DNA from: Hymenobacter cellulosilyticus
GTDB taxonomy: Bacteria > Bacteroidota > Bacteroidia > Cytophagales > Hymenobacteraceae
Assembly: GCF_022919215.1 (NCBI RefSeq)
Contig: NZ_CP095046.1
Coordinates: 4,020,501 to 4,084,500, forward strand
DNA: 64,000 nt
Direction of reading: 5' to 3'
The position numbers and the translations under genes are program-made. The notes under the pieces are model-generated. The model did not search any database. It was not told the DNA's origin and saw only the letters and a program-made list of their open reading frames with translations. This document shows positions 37,455-47,399 of the stretch, in pieces. Numbering within the stretch: position 1 is the first letter of the stretch; each line of letters opens with the position of its first letter.

Positions 37455-38569
37455 CTACGGGGCAAACGTGCCCAGGTCCCGGCCCTGAATGGCGGCGGCC
37501 ATCAGGGCCGGAAACCGGTCGGGCGTGCAGGCAAAGGAAGGAACCCCGAGAGCAGCCAGTTGTTCGGCCATGCGCCGGTCGAAGCCCGGGGAGCCTTCGT
37601 CGCTGAGCGCCAATAAAGCCACCAGCGTGACTCCCGCAGCCTTGAGGGCGGCGGCCCGCTTGAGCATCTCGGCCTCGTTGCCGCCCTCGTACAAGTCGCT
37701 GATGAGCACCAGAATGGTATCGGCGGGACGGGTAATCAGCTGCTGGCAGTAGGTCAGGGCGCGGTTGATATCGGTGCCGCCGCCGAGCTGTACGCCAAAG
37801 AGCAAGTCCACTGGGTCATGCAAATCCTGGGTAAGGTCGGCCACGCTGGTATCGAAGACGACCATGTGAGTTTTCACCGCCTTGAGCGAGGCCAGCACCG
37901 CCCCAAACACGCCCGCGTACACCACCGAAGCGGCCATGGAGCCGCTCTGGTCCACGCAGAGCACGATTTCCTTCAGGGCCTGCCCCCGCCGGCCGTAGCC
38001 CACCAGCTTTTCGGGAATCACGGTTTTGTAGGCCGGCTGGTAGTGCTTGAGGTTGGCCCGGATGGTGGCCGCCCAGTTGATTTCCGCGTAGCGGGGGCGC
38101 GGGTTGCGCACGGCCCGGCTCAGGGCGCCCTGCACGGCCTGCCGCAGGGGGTTGGCCAGGCGCTGCTCCAAATCCTGCACTACGCGCTGCACTACTTCCC
38201 GAGCCGTGTGCTTTACCTTAGCCGGCATCACCCGCCCCAGCGACATGAGCAAGCCCACCAGGTGCACGTCGGGCTGCACGGTGCGCAATACCTCGGGCTC
38301 CAGCAGCATCTGTTGCAAACCCAGGCGTTCCATGGCGTCTTTCTGCATCACGGCTACTACCGACGAGGGAAAGTAGCTGCGGATGTCGCCCAGCCAGCGG
38401 CTGACTTTGGGGCCGAGCCGCCCAGGCCCGCCTTGCGCTCGGCTTGCTCATCGTCGTAGAGGGCGGTGAGGACCTGGTCCATGCGGCCGTAGTCGGGGGA
38501 AAGCGGGATGTCGTTGTCGGCGTCGGCGGAGGAGCCCAGCACGAGCTTCCAGCGGGCAGCGTTGCTCAT
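37455..38569 (-). CDS. VWA (MIDAS) protein of the SWIM-MoxR system
   Basis: Repaired length 371 residues; one C is missing near 38415, between SAP and KVSRWLGDIRSYF. The first ~195 residues are helical (KDAMERLGLQQMLLEPEVLR, HTAREVVQRVVQDLEQRLA). The von Willebrand A domain begins at ~203: MIDAS motif DQSGSMAAS, Thr in LGGGTDINRAL and Asp in VLISDLYEGGN. This class of VWA protein works with MoxR-type AAA+ ATPases, and its homologues sit beside SWIM, MoxR and DUF5682 genes (E. coli YehP is a relative as far as I can judge). Here those partners are on the same strand but 5-20 kb away. Divergent from the M1 peptidase by ~105 bases. Confidence 0.85.
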
Positions 38570-38673
38570 AGAGGAACCGGGAAAATGCCGCCGGGCCGAG
38601 CAAACCGGATGCGGCGGCTTTGGCGGGTTTGCGGTACTTTCGGCTTTTGCCCCGACTGTACCCTGAATTGAGC

Positions 38674-41287
38674 ATGAAATATAGCAACAATGCGCCCCGG
38701 GTCGGCTTTTTGCTGTTGGCCGCGCTGCTGAGCTGCGCCAAAACCCCTACGGCCTCCATTCCTGCGGCCCGCCAACGCCGGTAGCCGTGGTGCCGGGCGT
38801 GAGTCTGGAGCTGGCGCAGGATCGGGCCCGACGCATTTCGCGCCTGGTCTACGACATCTTTCTGGATATACCGTGGGAAAAAGCCGAGCCCATCAGGGCC
38901 GCCGAAACCATCCGCTTCCACCTCGCCGATGCCAGCCAGCCCGTGCAACTCGACTTCAAGGAGCAGGCCGACCACCTTAAAAGCCTGACGGTGAATGACA
39001 AAGCGGCGGCAATTGACTTTCGGGCGGAACACCTGGTACTGCCGGCAGCCAGCCTGAAAGCGGGTCTGAATGAAGTTCGAATTGACTTCATTGCCGGCAA
39101 CCAGAGCCTGAACCGCAACGACGAGTTTCTCTACACCCTGCTCGTGCCCGACCGGGCCCGCACGGTGTTTCCGGTGTTCGACCAGCCCGATCTGAAGGTT
39201 ACGTTCAAGCTCACCCTGAATGTGCCAACTGGTTGGCAAGCTTTAGCCAACGCCCCACTGGATTCCACCCGACGCACCCTCGACGGGCGGGTACCGGGCT
39301 GGAATACGCACTTCTTCGCCCCTTCCGACACGATTAGCACCTACTTGTTCTCAATTGCGGCGGGCAAGTTCACTCCGGTGACAAAAACCCTAAACGGCCG
39401 GCCGATGGAGCTTCTGCACCGCGAAACCGACCAAGCCAAGCTGCGCCTGAGCCTGAACCCGATTTTCCGGATTCACGCCGACGCGCTGACGTTTCTGGAG
39501 GCTTACACCGGCTTGCCCTACCCCTTCCGCAAGTTCGACTTTGTGGCCCTGCCCGACTTCCAGTACGGGGGCATGGAGCACGTGGGCGCCATTGATTACA
39601 AAGCCAGCACCCTGTTTCTGAACGAAGGTGCCACCCAGGACCAGCTGCTGGCCCGCTCCAACCTCATTGCCCACGAAACGGCCCACATGTGGTTCGGGGA
39701 TTTGGTGACCATGCAGTGGTTTAACGACGTGTGGATGAAGGAGGTGTTTGCTAACTTCATGGCCGACAAAATCACCCAGGTGGCCGTGCCGGGCTCCAAT
39801 TACGACCTCAAATTCGTGGTGGACCACTACCCGGCTGCCTACGGCGTGGACCGCACTGCCGGGGCCAACCCCATCCGGCAGGACCTGACCAACCTGAAAG
39901 ATGCCGGCTCGCTCTACGGCAACATTATCTACCACAAGGCACCCATTATGATGCGGCAGCTGGAGCGCCTCATGGGCGAAACCGCCTTCCGGGACGGGCT
40001 GCGCGAGTACCTGAAAACCTACGCCTTCGGCAACGCCACCTGGCCTGATTTGATCCGCATCCTGGACGCCCGCACCCCGGCCGATTTGCAGGCCTGGAAC
40101 CAGGTGTGGGTCAATCAGCCCGGCCGGCCCGTGTTCGACTACCAGCTCATAACCAAAGACGGCCTAGACGCCGACGTGGTAATCACCCAGCAGGCCGAGG
40201 ACGGCTCGGACCGGCTGTGGCCCCAACTCTTCGAGGTGCTGTTCGTGTATCCCGATGGCCGTACCAAGGAGGTGACGGTTAACATGAACCAGCGCCAGGT
40301 GGTGGTGCCCCAGCCGGCAGGCAAAGTGGCCCCGGCCTTTATCCTGTTCAACTCGACGGGCCTGGGCTACGGGGTTTTCCCCATCGGCAAGCAGCTGACA
40401 ACCGGCCTAAGCCAGCTACCGAGCCCCGTAGCCCGGGCGGCGGCCTACGTGAACCTCTACGAAAACATGCTCAACGGCCGCAGCATCGCGCCCCGGCAGC
40501 TACTGGAGGTGTACCGCCAAACGTTGCCCAAAGAAAAGGAAGAGCTCAACCTCAAGTTGCTCACCGGTCAGCTGACGGATATTTACTGGAAGCTGCTCAA
40601 GCCCGCCGACCGCCGGGTCCTGGCGCCGGTTCTGGAAAAAGAACTGTGGCAGGCCCTGCAGCACAACCCGGCGGCTAACGCCAAGAAGCTGCTTTTCAAA
40701 ACGTATCAGTCGGTAGCCCTTACCCAGGAGGCCCAAAGCCGCCTCTACCAGATCTGGCAGGCGCAGCAAGCCCCAGCCGGCGTGAAGCTCACCGAGGACG
40801 ACTACACTAGCCTGGCCCTGGCCCTGGCCGTGCGCGACTATCCGGCCCCAGTCCCATTTTACCCCAGCAATTGGCCCGCATCAGCAACCCGGACCGGCGG
40901 CAGCGCCTGGAGTTTATGCGGCCGGCCCTGGCTTCGGACAAAGCCACGCGGGACGCCTTTTTTGCCGGCCTGCGCAAGGAGAAAAACCGCGAAAAGGAAG
41001 CCTGGGTGGTTTCGGCCTTGGCCTATCTGCACCACCCGCTGCGGGTGGCGGAGTCAGAGCAATACCTGCCCGAGAGCCTGGCCTTGCTGGAAGAAATTCA
41101 GCAGACCGGCGACATTTTCTTTCCCTACTCCTGGCTGCAGGCCACGCTCAGCAGCTACCAGGCGCCCACGGCGGCCCGCACCGTGCGCGCGTTTCTGGCC
41201 GCCCACCCCGGCTACAATCCCAAGCTGCAAGCCAAGATTCAGCAGGCGGCCGACGACTTGTTCCGGGCCGAGAAGCTGACTCTGTAA
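38674..41287 (+). CDS. M1 family zinc aminopeptidase, lipoprotein
   Basis: Repaired length 871 residues. ATG 38674 gives a lipoprotein signal (MKYSNNAPRVGFLLLAALLS then Cys). M1 marks: exopeptidase motif YGGMEHVGAIDYK (GxMEN variant with His for Asn), then zinc site LIAHETAHMWFGDLVTMQWF with the third ligand Glu in DVWMKEVFANF. The C-terminal ERAP1-like helical domain is complete after repair (FMRPALASDKATRDAFFAGL). Two breaks: a C run near 38773 and a T run near 40858. Aminopeptidase activity on peptides in the periplasm or on the cell surface is expected. Confidence 0.92.
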
Positions 41288-41321
41288 TGCGCGGTGCACA
41301 GGCGACGGGCTCATGGACTAG

Positions 41322-41858
41322 CTACCGACCGTAAGGACTATCCGTCTTAAATTGCCGCTCAAACTCCTGCCGGGAGCAAATGCTTTTAACGTCGGTGAGG
41401 CGGTCCAGGGCCAGGATGCCGTCGAGGTGGTCGATTTCGTGTTGCAGCAGCTCGGCCAAATCGTCTTCCGCCCCGGCGTGGGTTTCGTGCCAGCTGCCCT
41501 GCAAATCCTGGTAGCGCACCCGAATCCAGGGGTAGCGGGTGACGCGCATAAAGATGGACAGAAACGAGAGGCAGGCGTCCCAGACTTCCATTGTCTCGGA
41601 GCTGTGGTCGATGATACTGGGGTTGATGAGCGGCCACACTGGCCGGCCCGGCAGGCGCAGCAGAATCACGCGCTGCAGCACCCCGATCTGCGGGGCGGCA
41701 ATGGCGCGGCCGTAGCCGGTAGTTTCGCGCCAGTGGGCCACCGTGTCGCTCAGGTCAGTGACGAGGGCGGCTACGGCGGGGTCAGTAGGGTCGGCTACGG
41801 GCTGGGCTGCTTGGCGCAGCACCGGGTGGCCGAGCTGCAGAATCTCACGAACGGGCAT
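41322..41858 (-). CDS. def: Peptide-deformylase-family protein, divergent
   Basis: 178 residues, close to the usual length. Motif 1 GYGRAIAAPQIG fits GxGxAAPQ with a two-residue change. Motif 3 LLQHEIDHLDGI (QHExDH) is intact. Motif 2, normally EGCLS, reads WDACLSF: Cys and Leu-Ser are kept but Glu-Gly becomes Asp-Ala. It keeps all metal ligands (Cys, His, His) and the catalytic Glu, so it may still be active, but it looks like a secondary, specialised deformylase rather than the housekeeping enzyme. The amidohydrolase gene ends 11 bases upstream, so the two are probably co-transcribed. No methionyl-tRNA formyltransferase gene is nearby. Confidence 0.82.
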   Translation of the reverse strand: MPVREILQLGHPVLRQAAQPVADPTDPAVAALVTDLSDTVAHWRETTGYGRAIAAPQIGVLQRVILLRLPGRPVWPLINPSIIDHSSETMEVWDACLSFLSIFMRVTRYPWIRVRYQDLQGSWHETHAGAEDDLAELLQHEIDHLDGILALDRLTDVKSICSRQEFERQFKTDSPYGR

Positions 41859-41869
41859 GGCAGGTGGTT

Positions 41870-43306
41870 TTAACGGTTCTTAACGGCTTGCACCAGGCGG
41901 CGCAGTTCCGGGGCTGGGTACAGCTTGCCGCGGGAAACGACGGCGTGAATCTGGTGCAGATGCCGAATATTTTCCAGCGGATTTCGGTCGAGCAGTACCA
42001 CATCCGCCTCCTTACCCACGGCAATGGTGCCGGAGCGTTGGTCGGCTTTCAGAAACCGGGCCCCGTTGATGGTCGCCGCTTGCAGGGCCTGGGTTGGCGT
42101 CAGGCCGGCTGCTACGAGCAGCTCCAGCTCCCCCAGCAGCGACACGCCCGGATAGACGTAAGAGTTGGAAGCCCCGCTGTCGGAGCCGGCCAGCAAGGTT
42201 ACGCCGGCAGTCTGCAGCTGCGGAATAAAGCTGGTAAACCGAACACCGAGCTGCTGGTTGAAGGCCCGGGTAGCGGGGCTTTGGGCCCGGGCGCTGGCCA
42301 GGCGGCGGCTATAGGTGCGCTCGATGCCGGGGGCAATGTAGGCCAGCATCGTGTCCCGGGCATGGTCGGTGGTGGGCAGCTCGGTGAGCAGCTTCTGGAT
42401 GTAGAGCGTGGGCACCACGGCCGTGCGGTGCTGTTTGAGCATCCGAAAAGTTTGGGCGGCCACGGCCGGGTCGTAGGTGCGGTACACGGCGGGCAGCACG
42501 GCAAATAGGCCCAGGGGCTTACTGGTGCGCAGGCTGGCCTGCACGGCGGCCGTGAGGCTGTCTTCCCGGTTGGAGCAGGCTTTCAGCAAATAGTACAGGT
42601 GCTCGGTGGCGTCGAGGCCCTGCTCGGCGGCTTCGCGCAGGGTTACGGTGTAGGGCATGTGGCCCGTGGTGGTCATTCCGCGCTTTTCGGCGGCGGCAAT
42701 AGCGCCCAGGAAAGCCTCCCGCGAAATGGTGCTTTCGTAGAGCTTGACGTAGTCGACGCGCAGCTTTTGCAAGGAGTCCAGGGCGCGGTTTATCTGCTGG
42801 GGCGTTTCAATTTCCAGGGAGCCGGCCCAGAACGCCTTGGGCCCGTCGAGCTTGGGGCCGGAAGTGAAGATGCGGGGGCCGGCCAGCTGCCCGGCGGCCA
42901 TTTGCTCGCGCCAGCGGAAAATGTGCGGGGCCAGGTCGCCGCCCGCGTCGCGCACGGTGGTGATGCCGTGGGCCAGGTAGAGTGGGAGCAGGTTGCGGTT
43001 GGCCGTGGCCAGGGAGTCGCCGCCGCGAAAGTGCACGTGCATGTCCCACAGGCCCGGAATCAGGTAGCGGCCCCGGGCGTCCACGGTTTGGGCCGCCGCC
43101 AGGGCCGAGCCGGACTTTCTCAGGTAGGCAATACGCCCCTCCCGGATGCCCACCGTCTGGTCGGCTCGCACCCGGCCCGTTTCCACGTCCACCACGTTGG
43201 CGTGGGCAATGACCAGGTCGTAGCGCTGGGCAGCCGGGCCGGCGCAGCCGCCGATTACAACGGCTGCCAGCAAGGCGTTGGTCAGCCGGGAAAGTCTACT
43301 TTTCAT
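41870..43306 (-). CDS. Amidohydrolase-family lipoprotein (imidazolonepropionase/prolidase-like)
   Basis: 478 residues, uninterrupted. Lipobox VIGGC after a short hydrophobic signal. The metal-dependent hydrolase fold is seen from the first beta-sandwich (YDLVIAHANVVDVETGRV) through YLIPGLWDMHVHFRG (HxH metal pair), Lys in VDYVKLYEST, His in TTTGHMPYTV and LDATEHLYY, and Asp in LLAGSDSGASNSYV. The C-terminal strand GKEADVVLLDRNPLENI is typical. These enzymes hydrolyse amide bonds in small molecules or dipeptides. Export by lipoprotein signal suggests periplasmic peptide or amide turnover. Operonic with the deformylase-like gene. Confidence 0.9.
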   Translation of the reverse strand: MKSRLSRLTNALLAAVVIGGCAGPAAQRYDLVIAHANVVDVETGRVRADQTVGIREGRIAYLRKSGSALAAAQTVDARGRYLIPGLWDMHVHFRGGDSLATANRNLLPLYLAHGITTVRDAGGDLAPHIFRWREQMAAGQLAGPRIFTSGPKLDGPKAFWAGSLEIETPQQINRALDSLQKLRVDYVKLYESTISREAFLGAIAAAEKRGMTTTGHMPYTVTLREAAEQGLDATEHLYYLLKACSNREDSLTAAVQASLRTSKPLGLFAVLPAVYRTYDPAVAAQTFRMLKQHRTAVVPTLYIQKLLTELPTTDHARDTMLAYIAPGIERTYSRRLASARAQSPATRAFNQQLGVRFTSFIPQLQTAGVTLLAGSDSGASNSYVYPGVSLLGELELLVAAGLTPTQALQAATINGARFLKADQRSGTIAVGKEADVVLLDRNPLENIRHLHQIHAVVSRGKLYPAPELRRLVQAVKNR

Positions 43307-43402
43307 GTAGCAAGGAAGAAAGAGCGGAGCCCGGAAGGTAGCATATAAAACGCCCAGCCAGTAGCGGGCCGCCTCTTTTTCGAGCCTAGTGCTTGCCTTG
43401 CC

Positions 43403-45681
43403 TCAGCCGACCATACCCAGCAGCTCCCGCAACCCGGCCAGGCTGTGCAGTCCCCGCTCCAGGTCAATGTCGGCTACTGTTTCCGTTGGGCGAGCTGCCG
43501 TGCCCCCGGCCAACGCCAGCACCTGCTGCCGCTCGGGCTGGGTGAAATCGGCAAAGGAGCGGCGCAGCAGCGGCACTACTTCCTGAAACACGGTTTCGTC
43601 GAGGCCCGAGAGCCAGTCGTCGAGCAGGTCGAACAGGGGGCGGTGGTGAATCAGCAGCAAGCCACTACCCGCAAAAAACCCTCAATCCAGGCCGTGGCGT
43701 ACTCCGTGGCCTGGGTCGGCGCTAAGGCCAGGCCCAGCAGCGTGGCGGCGTCTTCTGGCCCGAGCTGCTGCCCGTCGAAGAGCAGGCGGGTGGCAGCCCC
43801 GGCCAGCAGGCCGTTGCTGGCGGGTTGCCGCCCAATGGTGTGCAGCGTGGCGTACCAGTCGGCCTGGGCGGCGGGGTCGGGTAGCAGCCGAACGGCCTGG
43901 TGGGCCGCCTCCACTTGCTCCAGTAGGCCGGCGGCAGCATCCGCGTCGAGGCCGGTGGTGGCCCGGGGCAGGGAAATGCAGAGGCGGGGCACTAGGTGCT
44001 GCACAACCTGGGCCACTTGGGCGGTTTCGGTGCGCCGCACGTTGCCGTAGCGCAGCACGCCCACCAGCGGCGGCAGGGCCACAAGTAGATGCACCACGTC
44101 GCGGGTGTCGGCGCTGAGCGTTTCGAGGCGGGCCACTAAGGTCGGCAGGGCCGGACCAATATCGGCGCGCAGGGCCGCTTCCAGCAGCTCGCTGATCTGG
44201 CCCAGGTGGCTGGCCTGGGCCGCTCGGTGCCGGGCCGCGCCGCTGGCCGCTTCCAGCACGGTGTTGCCCCAGCGGCCGGCTTCAAGCAGCTGCAGCACCA
44301 TTTCGGGCTTCCATTGCACTTCCCACACTTCGTGAAACGTGCCGCTTTTGCCGCTCACCTGCTGGGGCCGGCCCCAGCGGATGCCCAGCAGCTCGAGGCG
44401 GTGCAGCAGATGGCTCCGGCCCAAATCCAGGTCTTTGCGCAGGTCCAGGGCCAGGGGTTTGCGGGCCGCTTCGGGCTTGAGGCGCCAGGTTTTCTGCTGC
44501 TGGGCTAAATCCTGTTGCAAAGGCGAAGCGGGCAGTTCCTCGGGCACCTCTCCCAGCTTTTCGCCGATTACCAGCTGCTCGTGCACCAGATTCAGGGCCT
44601 CGGCGTAGCCGCCCCCGAAGATGCTTACGGCCGCCTCTTCCAGCTCCTCAATGCCGGGCAGCGCCAGGCCGCGCACGGCGGCCAGGGCTTCGGCCAACCG
44701 CACGCCCTCAATGGCGTGGGCCGAGGAAGCATCGATTTGCTGGCTGCGCAGCACGTGGGCCGCCCGCACCATCCAGTGCGTTACCACCTGCTCGTGGGGC
44801 TGGGCAAAGAGCAGCTCGTACCAGGCCGGTGAGAGTACTCCCGCCCCGTAGCCCGACTGCCGGGCCAGCCGCTCGTAGGTCCAGGGTACCCAGGTGGCCT
44901 GGGTAGCCACTTTTTTCAGGCCTTTGAGACGGGCTTTATCGGCTTTGGCGTAAGCGGGCAGGTTGTCGGCGCGGAGTACCGGGGCGTGCCAGGCCCCGCA
45001 CACCACGGCCACGCGCTGGTAGCCCTGCTTGAGCGTGGCGCGCAGGGTTTCGCGCATGTAGGCCTCGCGCAGCAGGGTTTCTTCCGACTCGGGCTGGGCC
45101 AGCTCCTCGCGCAGGGCCGTCATCATTTCCAGCACCACCTCGAAGGCGTCGGCGTGGCCGGCGCTGTGCTCAATGCGGGCCTCCCACCACCGTTCGCCGT
45201 CGAGGTAGCCGTCGAGGCGGGCCAGATGGGCAATGGGGTCCAGGCGCAAGGGAGTGTCTTCCAGGGGCAGGCCAGTGCCAGGAGTTTCCTGCGAACCGGC
45301 CGCCTCCGCTCCGGCCGACTCACTTTCGGCAGTAAGCTCCTGCTCCATGGCCTCGGGCAGGGCAAAGCGCAGGCTCATAGGCAAATCGAAGCAGCGCAGG
45401 TGAGCCGCGTGCTCCCGGCACCAGCGGGCGGCCTGCCACTCGGGCGAAAACGCGGCGAAGGGCAGGAACGAGGCCTGCTGGTGCTGCTTGGGGTTGTAGA
45501 CGAGCAAAGCTACCGGGGGCAGCAACGCGGGCGTCGCGGCCAGGGCCAGCACCTTTTCGGCGTCGGCAGGGCACTCCAGCAGCACAATGTCGGGCCGGTA
45601 CTCGTCCAGGGCTTTGAGCAGGCTGGCGGCACTGCCCGGACCGTGGTGGCGAATACCGAAAAGGTGGAGGTCAGTAGGCAT
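43403..45681 (-). CDS. DUF5682 (YehM-like) protein of the SWIM-MoxR system
   Basis: Repaired length 759 residues from ATG 45681 (MPTDLHLFGIRHHGPGSAAS). A TTG five codons upstream is rejected because the ATG leaves a normal 7-base gap after the preceding stop. The N-terminal block GIRHHGPGS...LLECPADAEK is diagnostic of DUF5682. Later parts contain VAVVCGAWHAPVL (~220) and long helical stretches. One G/C missing near 43669 moves the last ~80 residues into another frame (HHRPLFDLLDDWLSGLDE). No signal peptide. DUF5682 proteins occur beside SWIM, MoxR and VWA genes in many bacteria; their activity is not known. Directly preceded by a propeller-like gene in the same operon. Confidence 0.85.
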
Positions 45682-45688
45682 ACTTTTG

Positions 45689-46783
45689 TTACTCAATCAT
45701 TCGTAGCGAACTGCCGTCAAACACGCCAATTCCGTTGTTCTGAGAAAGAAAAACCAGGTTATTATCCTCGGTAAAAGCCATTTTCAACACGTTCATCGGA
45801 GAGCCCACCGCATCGCGCTGGCCATTTTTCCAGTCGAGCTTAGGCCGTACCATATTCTCCCACTTAGCCAGCGTCGACAAATCGGCCCTGGTGTCGCCGC
45901 GAAAGATGCCATTCTGCGAGTAAAAGTACACCGACTGTGAGGAGGCATTGAACGCCCCGGGCCCGATATACTCGCCGGGTTTGACAAAGAATTTTCCGTC
46001 AGCAGAGTCCCGCGCTGATTCACTGTTCAAAAGAGGACGCGCCTTTAGGTCGGAAAAGGCTATGACGCAGCCATGAGTCAGAAAATGGTGCAGGCCGCAG
46101 GTTAGGTAAACCGTTGATTGACCCTCGAAAAATGACTTAACCGGGTTCAGTTCGATTCGGAATTCGCCCAGGTCAGGGGTAAGAAAAACCTTCTGTTGCG
46201 TATCGAAGATAAAAAGGTTGCCACCCCATTCGCCATACCCAAAGCCGACCCAGATCCGGTCGGCGCTATCGATGAAGTGGGCGGAGGGCGTACCCCACGA
46301 GGCCTTCAGCTGAACCTGTTTATTAGGCGACTTCTCCGGGAAATAGAGCTTGCCGGTGGCGGCTGCGGCAATACCCCTGGGTGTAATGGTAAACAGATTG
46401 CCGTGGCTGTCACTGAGAATGGCGAGGGCCGCGTGGGCGGCAGCCGGCTTGATTTCCTGTTCGCGGCTTCCGGCTTCTTCCCCGTTGGGCAGCACCGTCA
46501 CCTTGGTGCCCCGCAGGATAATGACGTTGTTGCGGGAATCCTTGCAAAAGGCATCGGCCATCAAGGTCCGCTTGCTTTCCGCCTGCTTGGCCTGCCCAGG
46601 GATAAGGATGCGAATGGCCCCAGAATTGGTTAGGGCCCAGACCTGCTTGCCTACCGTGATGAAATCCCGGTAGCCCGTAGCGGCAGGGCCAGTGTAAGCA
46701 GCAGGCAAACCCGCGGACGCCTGGTAGACCAGCGCCAAGCTCAGGCACACGGTAAGAAATCGAACCAAATAGTTGAGGTTCAT
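45689..46783 (-). CDS. Secreted beta-propeller-like protein, paralogue 2
   Basis: 364 residues from MNLNYLVRFLTVCLSLALVY (signal peptide ends near ASA). Repeated short strand blocks with W and GN/DG turns (DFITVGKQVWALTNSGAIRI, LAILSDSHGNLFTITPRGIA, DRIWVGFGYGEWGGNLFIFD, MAFTEDNNLVFLSQNNGIGV) suggest a propeller of six or seven blades, as in two-component-regulator propellers. It is a clear paralogue of the protein at 55122-56164: both have W[IV]GFxxGEWGGNLxxFDT, YYS/YSQ-GIFR and a C-terminal IGxxDGxxLR. Stop TAA is 7 bases before the DUF5682 start, so the two are translated from one message. An exported protein next to cytosolic DUF5682 is unexpected; role unknown. Confidence 0.75.
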   Translation of the reverse strand: MNLNYLVRFLTVCLSLALVYQASAGLPAAYTGPAATGYRDFITVGKQVWALTNSGAIRILIPGQAKQAESKRTLMADAFCKDSRNNVIILRGTKVTVLPNGEEAGSREQEIKPAAAHAALAILSDSHGNLFTITPRGIAAAATGKLYFPEKSPNKQVQLKASWGTPSAHFIDSADRIWVGFGYGEWGGNLFIFDTQQKVFLTPDLGEFRIELNPVKSFFEGQSTVYLTCGLHHFLTHGCVIAFSDLKARPLLNSESARDSADGKFFVKPGEYIGPGAFNASSQSVYFYSQNGIFRGDTRADLSTLAKWENMVRPKLDWKNGQRDAVGSPMNVLKMAFTEDNNLVFLSQNNGIGVFDGSSLRMIE

Positions 46784-47399
46784 AACAGGAGTGGAAATAG
46801 TGAAGGAATAGGGTACAGCTACTAGATGCACACTGGCAGCTTATTGCACACCTCACCCCACTGCCCCGTTACCCGACCTGCCCAGTACAGCTTTTCTCTC
46901 CCGGGGCAATGTTTCCCGCGGCCGGGGCAAAGCAGACGAGAGAATCCGGGATTTCCAGGATGAAACGGGTGCGTTAGTGCCGCGGCATAGCAGCAAGCAC
47001 AGCATAAAAGGGGCGAAACCAGGTTCGTTGCCGAACGACCAGCTTCCGGCTCCGAAGGCGGAAGGTAAGCAGTAGCGCTTAGAATTATTCTTCCGCGCGG
47101 CCAGGGCCGTGGGTGCTCCGAGGGGCTGGTTGCGGGCCAGAATAACTCCGAAGAAGTTGGTCAAAAAGCTGAGCACCTGCTTGCTGGCCTACCCGGGTCT
47201 GGCGGCGTTTCCCAGCGTGATTACAGCGGGCGTAGTGCGCCTTTATGGCAACTATTGTATATTCAGCTTCGCCTATGGCTTCCCGCCACCCTTGCCATAG
47301 CGGAGTTAGTGCCCTACGGCAGCAGGGCCGGAACCGAGTTTATGCCCAACAGAATGGCGGAGCCAGCTACCTGGCAGGCAGCCTTTTACCTGATTCCGT
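46784..47399. other. Divergent intergenic region
   Basis: 616 bases between the propeller gene (minus) and the TPR kinase (plus). Short reading frames here show no protein-like features. A small hairpin CTATGGC...GCCATAG lies at 47273-47300. No exact promoter consensus was found. Confidence 0.45.

Noticed and set aside
46853..47176. 107-codon minus-strand frame in the 46.8-47.4 kb gap
   Set aside because: No motif, an odd mixture of Pro/Arg/Leu, and it would crowd the promoter of the propeller gene.
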